DNA of 44,455 nucleotides from Methylotenera_A sp036676175 (GTDB lineage Bacteria > Pseudomonadota > Gammaproteobacteria > Burkholderiales > Methylophilaceae), in assembly GCA_036676175.1 (NCBI GenBank), contig JAKFDL010000069.1, positions 1-44,455 of the forward strand. The letters are read 5' to 3'. The translations under genes and the position numbers were made by a program. Shown piece after piece: positions 7,931 to 15,778 of this stretch. How positions within the stretch are numbered: the stretch's first letter is position 1; every line of letters begins with the position of its first letter. Below the pieces are notes generated by a model. That model ran no database searches, was not told the DNA's origin, and worked only from the letters and a program-made list of their open reading frames with translations.

Positions 7931-7957
7931 AAAAAGCCACCGCGAGGTGGCTTTTTT
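7931..7957. terminator. Rho-independent terminator
   Basis: AAAAAGCCACC-GCG-AGGTGGCTTTTTT forms a stem with a 3-nt loop and T tract, 21 nt after the glycine-zipper stop. The A-rich left flank would allow it to work in both directions. Confidence 0.9.
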
Positions 7958-8009
7958 ATTGGAAGTAGTTTAATCAAATTGGCCGTATCATCAATGCTAA
8001 AATAGCAGC

Positions 8010-8522
8010 ATGTTATCTTTCATCAAAAAAATATTTCAGCCTAAATTAATTAACGCAGCTTTAGCTTGGCAACAACTTGGAAATGACGCGGGAAATGCCT
8101 ACTGGCTATATGCAGTGCCTGTGCATTTGGTGTTGCAGCGGGATACTTTCAGCATGTCTGCGCCAGTACCGCTGCCTTTGGAGCCAGTAGAAATAGATGC
8201 CCTGACAGACGCATTAAATAAGCACTTTGAGGCGGAAAATCTAAAGTTTTTTTGGAATGAGAATTACTGGTTTTTAAAGTTAGCAAGTAATCCGGATATT
8301 CAAACAACTCCGCCAGAAAATGCAGTTAATAAAGCCATTGATGCATTTTTACCTACCGGCCAGGGTGCCACCCAATGGGCCGCGTTCAATAACGAGCTGC
8401 AAATGTTACTGTTTGCACACTCGGTGAATCAAGCGCGTGAAGCAAAGAATTTGCCTGCGTTAAACAGCATTTGGTGTTACGGCGGCGGGTTGTTGGAGAG
8501 AAATACAAGCCATGCAAATTAA
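8010..8522 (+). CDS. recJ-linked conserved protein, phosphoglycerate-mutase-like family (short form)
   Basis: I recognise the pattern of a betaproteobacterial family that precedes recJ and is often annotated as a cofactor-independent phosphoglycerate-mutase-like or regulatory protein: WQQLGNDAGNAYWLYAVPVHLVLQRDTFSMSA, then LNKHFEAENLKFFW..YWFLKL, then WAAFNNELQMLLFAHSVNQAREAKNLPALNSIWCYGGG. At 170 residues it is shorter than the ~300-residue versions I recall. No metal- or phosphate-binding motif of true phosphoglycerate mutase is visible, so enzymatic activity is doubtful. It overlaps recJ by 11 nt (recJ starts at 8512), which points to translational coupling. Its own Shine-Dalgarno is weak. 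The family assignment is from memory and moderate. Confidence 0.7.
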   Translation: MLSFIKKIFQPKLINAALAWQQLGNDAGNAYWLYAVPVHLVLQRDTFSMSAPVPLPLEPVEIDALTDALNKHFEAENLKFFWNENYWFLKLASNPDIQTTPPENAVNKAIDAFLPTGQGATQWAAFNNELQMLLFAHSVNQAREAKNLPALNSIWCYGGGLLERNTSHAN

Positions 8523-10242
8523 ACAGCGTAGTTTTGATGAAAAAGTGGTTAGCGAACTCATCGCTGGAGGTACACATCCGTTGTTGGCCAGGCTGTATGC
8601 GGCGCGAGGCGTATTAACTAAAAGTGAGCTTGAGACTTCGCTGAGTGGCATCATCCCGCCAGAGCAGCTCACACATAACTTAACCATGGCTAAGCTGTTG
8701 GCCGACGCGATTGCTGCCAATAAAAAACTTCTGGTTATCGGAGATTACGATGCAGATGGTGCAACCGCTACGGCGGTAGCAGTAAAAGGGCTGCGAAGTA
8801 TGGGTGCCGATGTGGATTTTTTAGTACCCAATCGCTTTGAATATGGCTATGGCCTAACGCCTGAAATTGTAGTGCTTGCTAGCACGCTAAAGCCCGATAT
8901 CTTAATCACCGTCGATAACGGTATTGCCAGTATTGATGGCGTGGCAGCCGCAAATTTATTAGGTCTGCAAGTGTTGATTACTGATCACCATTTGCCTGCG
9001 GAAACAACACCTGACGCAGCTTGCATTGTGAATCCAAACCAGCATGGGTGCGACTTCCCGAGTAAAAATTTGGCGGGTGTTGGCGTGATGTTTTATGTGT
9101 TGCTGGCATTACGTGCCGAGCTAAGAAGCCGCGGTGTCTTTGAATTTAAGTCAGGTGCAAACAAGGCCGAGCCAAATTTGACTGAGTTACTCGATTTAGT
9201 TGCATTGGGCACGGTGGCCGATTTGGTGAAGCTAGATGCCAATAACCGCATCCTGGTTGAGCAAGGATTGCGCAGAATTCGCGCCAGTGCATGTTGTGCC
9301 GGTATTACCGCGCTACTGAAAATTGCCGGCAAAGCGCCAGAAAAAGTGACCGCGCAGGATTTAGGCTTTTATGTGGGGCCGCGCCTCAACGCAGCAGGTC
9401 GGCTGGATGATATGCGGCTTGGCATTGCTTGTCTACTGGCTGAAACAGAGGCTGAAGCAATGCAGAAAGCGCAAACCCTGCACGAGCTCAATATGGAGCG
9501 CCGCAATATTGAAGCCGATATGCAAGATGCAGCACTAGCTACGCTAGAAAACATTCAAGTGGAAAATCAATATAGCTTGAGCATTTACAACGTTGACTAC
9601 CACCAAGGGGTCATCGGCATTTTGGCTTCAAGGTTAAAAGAAAAATACCATCGACCAACCTTGGTATTTGCAGATGCGGGTGACGGATTATTAAAAGGTT
9701 CTGGCCGCTCAATTGCCAGTTTGCATTTGCGCGATGCGCTGGACTTAATCACTAAACAACATCCACAACTTATCTTGAAGTTTGGCGGCCATGCAATGGC
9801 TGCAGGGTTGACTATACGCGAAGCTGATTTCATAGCATTTCAAACTGCATTTGAGGCGGTGACGCGTAACTTGCTGACAGAGGCGGATCTGCAAGCGGTT
9901 ATCGAAACAGACGGTCACTTAGATTTGCAAGATACGAGCCTGCAGACTGCATTGGTATTATCCTCTGGCGTATGGGGTCAGGGCTTTGCACAGCCGGTTT
10001 TTAGTGATACTTTTAAAGTCATCAATCAACGCATTCTAGGCGAAAAGCACTCAAAATTAATTCTTGAAAAAGAAGGTATACAGGGTGATAAAAAGAGATA
10101 TGACGCGATTTATTTTAATTATGCAGATAATTTGCCGGTCAATGTTGTTGCAGCATATGCGCTAGAAGCGAATGAATATAAGGGTTTGCAAACGCTGCAG
10201 CTGCAAATAAAATATATACAAAATATACCGGTTTCATCATAA
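8512..10242 (+). CDS. recJ: Single-stranded-DNA-specific 5'-3' exonuclease RecJ
   Basis: RecJ degrades single-stranded DNA 5' to 3' in recombination and mismatch repair. The 576-residue protein shows the DHH phosphoesterase motifs in order: GDYDADGATATAV (about residues 77-89), ITVDNGI (about 140), TDHHLP (about 158), then the DHHA1 region with YVGPRLNAAGRLDD (about 285) and SGRSIASLHLRDAL plus LKFGGHAMAAGL (about 400-430). The C-terminal OB-like domain follows. The ATG at 8512 lies inside the end of the preceding gene, with GGAGAG upstream. The length is normal and all catalytic Asp/His residues are present. Confidence 0.97.
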   Translation: MQIKQRSFDEKVVSELIAGGTHPLLARLYAARGVLTKSELETSLSGIIPPEQLTHNLTMAKLLADAIAANKKLLVIGDYDADGATATAVAVKGLRSMGADVDFLVPNRFEYGYGLTPEIVVLASTLKPDILITVDNGIASIDGVAAANLLGLQVLITDHHLPAETTPDAACIVNPNQHGCDFPSKNLAGVGVMFYVLLALRAELRSRGVFEFKSGANKAEPNLTELLDLVALGTVADLVKLDANNRILVEQGLRRIRASACCAGITALLKIAGKAPEKVTAQDLGFYVGPRLNAAGRLDDMRLGIACLLAETEAEAMQKAQTLHELNMERRNIEADMQDAALATLENIQVENQYSLSIYNVDYHQGVIGILASRLKEKYHRPTLVFADAGDGLLKGSGRSIASLHLRDALDLITKQHPQLILKFGGHAMAAGLTIREADFIAFQTAFEAVTRNLLTEADLQAVIETDGHLDLQDTSLQTALVLSSGVWGQGFAQPVFSDTFKVINQRILGEKHSKLILEKEGIQGDKKRYDAIYFNYADNLPVNVVAAYALEANEYKGLQTLQLQIKYIQNIPVSS

Positions 10243-10317
10243 ATTCACTTGAAACTTTTGCTGATAGCCGCTATCTTAACTGTGTTGCCATTTGGCAAGG
10301 TTTTATAAGGAAATTAA

Positions 10318-11004
10318 ATGTTAGATGATATTCAAGTATTAGGTCGTGAAGGGTCGCTAGCTACGCAGAATAAAGTGCTGCGCAATACTTACGCCATGCT
10401 TGGCCTCACCATGATTCCAACCGTAATTGGTGCAATGGTCGGCATGAAAATGAATTTTGCATTTGCGGCTTTACATCCGTTTATGTTCGCAATTGGCGCA
10501 ATGGCAGTATTGTTTGGTATGTTTGCAGCCATCTCAGCTAACCGTAACAGCAGCATTGGCGTGGTGTTATTGCTAGGCTTAACCTTTGTACTGGGTTTGT
10601 TACTTGGCCCAATTTTGCAACATGCTCTAAATCTGCGTAATGGTGGCCAAATTGTTGGCTTAGCGGCTGGGGGCACGGGCGTTATCTTAATGACAATGGC
10701 CGGTATCGCAACCACCACCAAAAAAGACTTTAGCTTTATGGGTAAATTCTTGCTGGTTGGCATTATTCTGTTGATTGTGGCATCGCTAGCTAATATCTTT
10801 TTACAAATTCCAGCCATGACATTGGCGCTTTCTGGCGTGGGTGTGTTGTTGTTCTCAGGTTTTATTTTGTATGACGTTAGCCGCATTGTGAATGGTGGCG
10901 AAACTAATTACATCATGGCAACCTTAGGTTTGTACATGAGCATTTATAACCTGTTTACCAGCTTGTTGCAGTTACTGATGGGCTTAATGGGTAGCAACGA
11001 TTAA
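10318..11004 (+). CDS. Bax1-I (BI-1/YccA) family inner-membrane protein
   Basis: This 228-residue protein has seven hydrophobic helices and the N-terminal pattern NKVLRNTYAMLGLTMIPT seen in YccA/YbhL-type Bax inhibitor-1 homologues. The C-terminal FILYDVSRIVNGGETNYIMATLGLYMSIYNLFTSLLQLL carries the YD and YNLF elements typical of the family. In E. coli YccA interacts with FtsH; some bacterial members conduct calcium. The role here is not testable from sequence. AAGGAAATTAA precedes the ATG, and a strong terminator follows 15 nt after the stop. It is a single gene between recJ and tadA. Confidence 0.93.
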   Translation: MLDDIQVLGREGSLATQNKVLRNTYAMLGLTMIPTVIGAMVGMKMNFAFAALHPFMFAIGAMAVLFGMFAAISANRNSSIGVVLLLGLTFVLGLLLGPILQHALNLRNGGQIVGLAAGGTGVILMTMAGIATTTKKDFSFMGKFLLVGIILLIVASLANIFLQIPAMTLALSGVGVLLFSGFILYDVSRIVNGGETNYIMATLGLYMSIYNLFTSLLQLLMGLMGSND

Positions 11005-11019
11005 GTTTTTTAAGCTGTG

Positions 11020-11046
11020 AAAAACCCGCCGAGGCGGGTTTTTTTA
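11020..11046. terminator. Bidirectional terminator between convergent genes
   Basis: AAAACCCGCC-GA-GGCGGGTTTTTT is a compact GC stem with T tract, located between the Bax1-I family gene and tadA; its 3' end touches the tadA stop codon. Flanking A and T tracts suit termination in both directions. Confidence 0.9.
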
Positions 11047-11520
11047 TTGGGTTTTATTTAAGCGACGCAGTTTAAAAAAATCTGTGAGTAAGACACCGCA
11101 CTGCTCAGCCAGAACGCCACCAATGACTTCGGTGTGATGGTTTAATTTAGCTTCGCCCATCAAATCAATCACGCTGCCACAAGCCCCGGTTTTTGGGTCG
11201 CGCGCACCATACACCAATTTTTTAAAGCGCGCATGTTGAATTGCACCTGCGCACATTGCGCAAGGTTCTAGTGTGACGTAGAGCGTGCAATCGATTAATC
11301 TGTAGTTACCCAGGTACATGGCGGCTTGACGCAAAGCTTGTATTTCCGCATGTGCAGTCGGGTCTTGTAGGCTGATAGGTGCGTTGCTCCCACGGCCAAT
11401 AATTTCACCATCTTTCACAACAATGGCGCCCACTGGCACTTCACCATTCTTGGCTGCCAAACTTGCCAATTCATGCGCTTGCTGCATAAATGCAATGTCA
11501 ATATGATTATCAGAGGTCAT
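11044..11520 (-). CDS. tadA: tRNA-specific adenosine deaminase
   Basis: TadA converts adenosine 34 to inosine in tRNA-Arg(ACG). The 158-residue protein has the zinc deaminase motifs HAE (H57, E59, in DPTAHAEIQALRQA) and PCAMC (C87, C90, in LEPCAMCAGAI), followed by ARFKKLVYGARDPKTGACGS, characteristic of TadA rather than guanine deaminase. No clear Shine-Dalgarno precedes the ATG at 11520. It is a monocistronic minus-strand gene, converging on the Bax1-I gene through the shared terminator. Confidence 0.95.
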   Translation of the reverse strand: MTSDNHIDIAFMQQAHELASLAAKNGEVPVGAIVVKDGEIIGRGSNAPISLQDPTAHAEIQALRQAAMYLGNYRLIDCTLYVTLEPCAMCAGAIQHARFKKLVYGARDPKTGACGSVIDLMGEAKLNHHTEVIGGVLAEQCGVLLTDFFKLRRLNKTQ

Positions 11521-11763
11521 TTAAATTTTATGGTTTTTTAAATCTTCGCTTAGTGATTAATTGTTTTAACTGTTTAATACATCTGGTTGAGAGATGTTGC
11601 CATGTTGCCGTGCATGATGGCACTTGAAAAGTTCGAACCTTAACCTAATATTAGCAGAGCATGTAAGTTTTTTGTGAACAATGCATGCGAGCAGATGTCA
11701 ATTTGTGAGCTCGTCCGGATATAAATTAAGAGTTAACAAAAACCATCATAATAAGGAATTAAT

Positions 11764-12369
11764 ATGCTTAAAACATTAAAAGTAATTACCTTGAATTCCG
11801 CTCTGATATTGACTTGTACTCATGCATTTGCAGCACCAGAAGCCTATAGAATAGACGATTCACACAGCTTTGCTAATTGGAGTGTACGCCATGTGGCAAG
11901 CAAAACCTCAGGCACCTTTAGCGATATCACTGGCAAAATTATCATCGACAGTGAAAATCTAGCTAACTCCAGTGTAGAAGCAAAAATTAATATGTTGAGC
12001 GTCAATAGCAGCCATGCCAAGCGCGATAAGCACATTAAAGAATCTGATTATCTAGATACGGAAAAATTTGCCACCGCGACGTTTGTCAGCAAGAAAATTC
12101 AAGCAACCTCTAACACTGAAGGTGTAATGACGGGTGTGCTAACGATGCACGGCGTGGCCAAGGAAATGACATTTCCATTTAAAGTGCTGGGGTTTGGTAC
12201 AGACCCGTGGGGTGGCTATCGCACCGGTTTTGAAGCTAAAACCAGCTTAAAAGCCAGCGATTTTGGTTTTGGTTGGGGCATTAAACCTAACGCCTCGGTA
12301 GGGGATGACATTGAAATTACGCTGCTGATTGAAGGTGTGAAATTGCCTGTTGCCAGCCCGGTTAAATAA
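11764..12369 (+). CDS. YceI family periplasmic protein
   Basis: The 201-residue protein begins with a signal peptide (MLKTLKVITLNSALILTCTHAFAAPEA). The mature part has the YceI pattern: YRIDDSHSFANWSVRHVASKTSGTFSDITGKI, KRDKHIKESDYLDTEKFATATFVSK, GVLTMHGVAKEMTFPF and DDIEITLLIEG. YceI lipocalin-like barrels bind isoprenoid or quinone-like lipids in known members. AAGGAATT provides a Shine-Dalgarno. It lies 65 nt before the flavin reductase gene in the same direction, so co-transcription is possible. The actual ligand is unknown. Confidence 0.92.
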   Translation: MLKTLKVITLNSALILTCTHAFAAPEAYRIDDSHSFANWSVRHVASKTSGTFSDITGKIIIDSENLANSSVEAKINMLSVNSSHAKRDKHIKESDYLDTEKFATATFVSKKIQATSNTEGVMTGVLTMHGVAKEMTFPFKVLGFGTDPWGGYRTGFEAKTSLKASDFGFGWGIKPNASVGDDIEITLLIEGVKLPVASPVK

Positions 12370-12434
12370 GCCAGCTAAATAGTCTGCATAAATAAATTCA
12401 CTTTAATATTTTTAAAATTAACCAGGAGTAGCAC

Positions 12435-13511
12435 ATGGCATTAGATTTATTTAGTCCAATAAAATTAGGCGCAATTAGCCTAAAAAACCGCATCGTGATG
12501 GCACCACTCACAAGGAGCAGGGCGCCAAAGGGCACGGGCGTGCCACAAGATTTAAACGTCACATATTACCAACAGCGCGCCAGTGCTGGTTTAATCGTGA
12601 CAGAAGCCACACCAATATCCGCAATGGGACATGGCTATATTTTACTGCCAGGTATTTACACCGAAGCACAAGTGGCTGGTTGGAAAAAGGTAACAGAAGC
12701 TGTACACGCCGCAGGCGGCAAGATTGTGCTACAACTGTGGCATGTGGGCCGTATTTCACACCCAAGTTTATTACCCAATGGCGTATTGCCCGTTGCACCG
12801 TCAGCCATAAAGCCCGCTGGCCAAGCCTTTACTTACGAAGGGTTGGTTGATTTTGTCGAGCCGCGTGCATTGGCTGCTAGTGAGATACCAGCTATTGTGC
12901 AAGAGTATGTGCATGCGACCAAATGTGCGCTAGAAGCAGGTTTTGATGGCGTAGAGATTCACGCCGCTAACGGCTATTTACTAGACCAATTTTTGCGGGA
13001 TGGTAGTAACAAGCGCACTGACAACTACGGTGGCAGTTTTGAAAATCGCACACGTTTATTGATGGAAGTAATAAAGGCAGTGACAGATGTAGCAGGTGCC
13101 GACAGAACTGGTTTGCGTTTATCGCCCGTAAACCCTTTTAACGATATGCAGGATAGTAACCCGCAAGCTTTATTTAACTACGTAGCAGGTGCGATTAACC
13201 AATTTAATCTGGCTTATTTGCATGTGGTAGAAGGTGGCATGAGTGGTGATGTGGGAGGTTTTGATTTTGAGCAGATGCGCAAGCAGTTTAAAGGCAGTTA
13301 TATGGCTAATTTTGGCTACGATAAGGCGCGTGGCAATGCCGCCATTGCCAGTGGCCATGCCGATGTGATTGCTTATGGTGTGCCGTTTATCGCAAACCCG
13401 GATTTGGTTGAGCGTTTCAGAACCGACTCGCCACTCAATGAGGCAGATGCAAACTCGTTTTATGGTGGCGCCGAAAAAGGTTACACTGATTATCCATTCT
13501 TGACCGCCTGA
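12435..13511 (+). CDS. NADH:flavin oxidoreductase, old yellow enzyme family (NemA-like)
   Basis: The 358-residue FMN TIM barrel matches the classical OYE/NemA group, which reduces activated alkenes and nitro-compounds with NAD(P)H. It shows LGAISLKNRIVMAPLTRSRA at the N-terminus, LQLWHVGRISHP near residue 100, the substrate-binding GVEIHAANGYLLDQFLRDGSNKRTDNYGGSFENR at about 177-210, and GHADVIAYGVPFIANPDLVERF near the end. A CAGGAG Shine-Dalgarno precedes the ATG. The nitroreductase gene begins 12 nt after the stop, so the two form an operon that looks like an electrophile-detoxification pair. Confidence 0.93.
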   Translation: MALDLFSPIKLGAISLKNRIVMAPLTRSRAPKGTGVPQDLNVTYYQQRASAGLIVTEATPISAMGHGYILLPGIYTEAQVAGWKKVTEAVHAAGGKIVLQLWHVGRISHPSLLPNGVLPVAPSAIKPAGQAFTYEGLVDFVEPRALAASEIPAIVQEYVHATKCALEAGFDGVEIHAANGYLLDQFLRDGSNKRTDNYGGSFENRTRLLMEVIKAVTDVAGADRTGLRLSPVNPFNDMQDSNPQALFNYVAGAINQFNLAYLHVVEGGMSGDVGGFDFEQMRKQFKGSYMANFGYDKARGNAAIASGHADVIAYGVPFIANPDLVERFRTDSPLNEADANSFYGGAEKGYTDYPFLTA

Positions 13512-13523
13512 AAGATAAACGCC

Positions 13524-14126
13524 ATGCAAAAACCTGCAATCACTCAACAGCCTATTAGCGAACTAATTTCCAACCGTTGGAGCCCGCGCGCTTTTGACGC
13601 CAGCAAGCCAGTCAGCCACGAACAAATCATTGCCTTATTAGAAGCCGCTCGCTGGGCGCCTTCTTGCTTTGGTGATGAGCCTTGGCGCTTTATTGTGTGG
13701 GATAAAAATGTCGATGCCAAAAGCTGGCAGCTAGCTTTTGATTGCCTGGCACCCAGCAATCAAACCTGGGTTAAAAATGTACCGGTTTTAATGCTGATTT
13801 GTGCAGACAGCCTGTTTGGGCATAACCAGAAGGAAAACCGCTGGGGGCAATATGACACCGGCGCAGCCGCTGAGAACTTGTGCTTGCAGGCAAGTAGTAT
13901 GGGTTTAATGGCGCACCAGATGGGTGGTTTTAATGCGGATGCGGCACGGGAAGCGTTTAAGATTCCCGCACAAATCACACCTATGGCGATGCTTGCGGTA
14001 GGTTATGAGGGTAATGCTGATAACTTGCCGGATGAACTAAAAACGCGCGAACTTGCACCACGTAAACGTAAACAACTGGGTGAGGTATTTTTTACCAATA
14101 CCTGGGGCAACCCAGTTAAGGCATAA
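13524..14126 (+). CDS. Nitroreductase family protein
   Basis: This 200-residue FMN enzyme of the nitroreductase superfamily shows the N-terminal RWSPRAFD motif (FMN phosphate contacts), the ARWAPSCFGDEPWRF element near residue 45, and GAAAENLCLQASSMGLMAHQMGGF near residue 115. The usual 'PSS.N.QPW' is here 'PSCFGDEPW', as in a subgroup acting on small substrates. It is translationally close to the OYE gene. Electron donor and physiological acceptor are not deducible. It ends at an 11-bp stem terminator. Confidence 0.9.
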   Translation: MQKPAITQQPISELISNRWSPRAFDASKPVSHEQIIALLEAARWAPSCFGDEPWRFIVWDKNVDAKSWQLAFDCLAPSNQTWVKNVPVLMLICADSLFGHNQKENRWGQYDTGAAAENLCLQASSMGLMAHQMGGFNADAAREAFKIPAQITPMAMLAVGYEGNADNLPDELKTRELAPRKRKQLGEVFFTNTWGNPVKA

Positions 14127-14140
14127 ATTATTAAAACAGG

Positions 14141-14177
14141 TGCTCTGCAAGTTAATATCCATGAGGCTTGCAGAGCA
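14141..14177. terminator. Terminator between convergent nitroreductase and TetR genes
   Basis: TGCTCTGCAAG (14141-14151) and CTTGCAGAGCA (14167-14177) are perfect 11-bp inverted arms with a 15-nt loop, followed on the plus strand by a T-rich tract. The minus-strand tail is less T-rich but may also serve the tetR transcript. Confidence 0.85.
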
Positions 14178-14205
14178 TATTTTATTTTTACTGGCTATTT
14201 GCTGA

Positions 14206-14838
14206 CTAGTTTGGCCAGTTTTTCATAGCTATTTCAACCACTGCTAACAATTCTTCCCGTGTAGCGCCACTCGTGGCCTGCACCGACATGCCTTGATGAA
14301 TCGTCGCAATATATTTCGCCAACTGTTTGCTATTCACATGTGACGGTAAGTCCTCCTGTTTTTTTGCTAAATCAAAACGTTGGGTGAGCATAGCTTCAAA
14401 GTTGCCTCTGTAAGCAATCAATTCTTGCTGAATCGTGTGCGCGCTTTCTCCACACGTCAAGGCGCCTTGCACAATCATACAACCATTCGGCGTGTTTTCG
14501 TCACTAAAAAAATCGGCTGCTTGCATCAAAAGCTTTTCAACTGCTTGGCGTGCAGTTGGCGCTTTCATCGCCTCACCCACAAAAGCGATCGGACCTGTTT
14601 TATAACGCTCCAGCGCTTTGCGAAACAAGGCTTCTTTATTGCCAAAAGCCGCATAAATACTCGGCTTGTTAATGCCAAGTGCTTCAGTCAACTCTGCCAT
14701 TGAAGCGCCTTCATATCCGCGCGACCAAAACACGTTTATAGCTTTATCCAGTGCCTCGTTCTGGTTGAATTCCAGGGGACGACCACGTGCCTTCTTAAGT
14801 TTTTTCGCTGCTTTTTCAGTATTAACTACATCATTCAT
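14206..14838 (-). CDS. TetR/AcrR family transcriptional repressor
   Basis: The 210-residue protein has a basic N-terminus (AAKKLKKARGRPLEF), then the TetR HTH at about residues 25-75: ALDKAINVFWSRGYEGASMAELTEALGINKPSIYAAFGNKEALFRKAL. The C-terminal ligand domain resembles the TetR_C group found beside oxidoreductases (NGCMIVQGALTCGE, two Cys). It diverges from the SDR-hydrolase-DUF2798 genes with a 146-nt shared control region carrying two TACC-N4-GGTA sites, so autoregulation and repression of the cassette is the simplest model. The inducer is unknown. Confidence 0.93.
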   Translation of the reverse strand: MNDVVNTEKAAKKLKKARGRPLEFNQNEALDKAINVFWSRGYEGASMAELTEALGINKPSIYAAFGNKEALFRKALERYKTGPIAFVGEAMKAPTARQAVEKLLMQAADFFSDENTPNGCMIVQGALTCGESAHTIQQELIAYRGNFEAMLTQRFDLAKKQEDLPSHVNSKQLAKYIATIHQGMSVQATSGATREELLAVVEIAMKNWPN

Positions 14839-14869
14839 AAGTGATTACTGTCGATTAAAATTATTATTG

Positions 14870-14881
14870 TACCACTAGGTA
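14870..14881. promoter_or_regulatory. Operator copy 1 (TACC-ACTA-GGTA)
   Basis: This inverted repeat TACC-N4-GGTA lies between tetR and the -35 box of the divergent promoter. It is one of two copies of the same motif in the intergenic region and is the natural candidate site for the adjacent TetR protein. Confidence 0.65.
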
Positions 14882-14890
14882 TAAATATAT

Positions 14891-14919
14891 TTGACAAATT
14901 ATTTTATACCGGTTATTAT
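14891..14919 (+). promoter_or_regulatory. Sigma70 promoter of the SDR-hydrolase cassette
   Basis: TTGACA (14891-14896) and TATTAT (14914-14919) are separated by 17 nt, a near-consensus promoter directed at the SDR gene. The second operator begins 5 nt after the -10 box, which would cover the transcription start. Confidence 0.75.
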
Positions 14920-14924
14920 TTATT

Positions 14925-14936
14925 TACCAAACGGTA
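14925..14936. promoter_or_regulatory. Operator copy 2 (TACC-AAAC-GGTA)
   Basis: This is the second TACC-N4-GGTA inverted repeat, 55 bp after the first. It overlaps the predicted transcription start, so binding there would block the promoter. Confidence 0.7.
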
Positions 14937-14984
14937 CAAAATATATTATTTGTTATCAAATATCAACTAAAGGATGGATTTAAT

Positions 14985-15728
14985 ATGGACTTATCAGCAC
15001 ATAAAGTAGCTTTTATCACAGGTGCCAATCGCGGCATTGGTTTTGAAACAGCAAAGGGTTTAGGAGCACTGGGTATTAGTGTTGTCATAGGCGCTCGCGA
15101 CACAGTGAAAGGCGAAGCCGCAGCCAAGCAATTACAGGCGTTGGGCTATCAAGCCGAAGCGATTCATTACGACGCAAATCAATCTAAATCAGTAGATACA
15201 GCTTATGAGTATATAGACAAACATTACGGTAAATTGGATATTCTGGTAAATAACGCGGGTATTAATCAAGAGCAGCTAATGGGTAGCAACAATAGTAGTA
15301 CCGTCAGTATTGATACCATTCAACAGACTTTCCATAGCAATTTATTCGCAGTGATTGAGCTGACACAAAAACTATTGCCGCTGATTAAAAAAGCGCCTGC
15401 AGGCCGTATCGTCAATCTCTCTAGTATATTGGCTTCACTCACCTTACACAGCATGCCGAACTCACCGATTGACCCAGCCAAAGCGTTTGCTTACAACGCA
15501 TCCAAAACTGCACTCAACGTGTATACAGTGCATTTAGCGCATGAATTACGTGATACCAATATCAAAGTAAACTCAGCGCACCCAGGTTGGGTAAAAACTG
15601 AACTAGGTGGAGAAAACGCACCGATGGAAGTGGCAGACAGCTACAAAACCAGTGTGCAGCTGGCAACGCTTGATAGCAGAGGTGCCAATGGCGGATTTTT
15701 CCATCAAGGCGAATCATTACCTTGGTAA
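14985..15728 (+). CDS. Short-chain dehydrogenase/reductase
   Basis: This is a classical SDR of 247 residues. The NAD(P)-binding TGANRGIG motif is at about residues 12-19, NNAG at 89-92, the catalytic Ser in VNLSSILASL (S146/S147), and Y170-x3-K174 in AYNASKTALN. GARD after the second beta strand has an Arg that favours NADP. The text SAHPGWVKTELGG resembles carbonyl-reductase-like SDRs. Shine-Dalgarno AAGGATGG precedes the ATG. It is the first gene of the TetR-controlled cassette. The substrate is unknown; aldehydes or ketones are plausible. Confidence 0.92.
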   Translation: MDLSAHKVAFITGANRGIGFETAKGLGALGISVVIGARDTVKGEAAAKQLQALGYQAEAIHYDANQSKSVDTAYEYIDKHYGKLDILVNNAGINQEQLMGSNNSSTVSIDTIQQTFHSNLFAVIELTQKLLPLIKKAPAGRIVNLSSILASLTLHSMPNSPIDPAKAFAYNASKTALNVYTVHLAHELRDTNIKVNSAHPGWVKTELGGENAPMEVADSYKTSVQLATLDSRGANGGFFHQGESLPW

Positions 15729-15778
15729 ATTTATTTTGCAGTGACGCACTCGAAACTTAATTAGAGAAGGACATACAT

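Noticed and set aside
10389..10886. Minus-strand open frame of 165 codons inside the Bax1-I gene
   Set aside because: Antisense shadow of a strongly recognisable membrane protein; no own ribosome site.
11598..11622. Inverted repeat TGCCAT ... ATGGCA upstream of the YceI gene
   Set aside because: Six-base arms with a 13-nt gap in a 243-nt spacer are too weak to call; otherwise I see nothing definite in that spacer.
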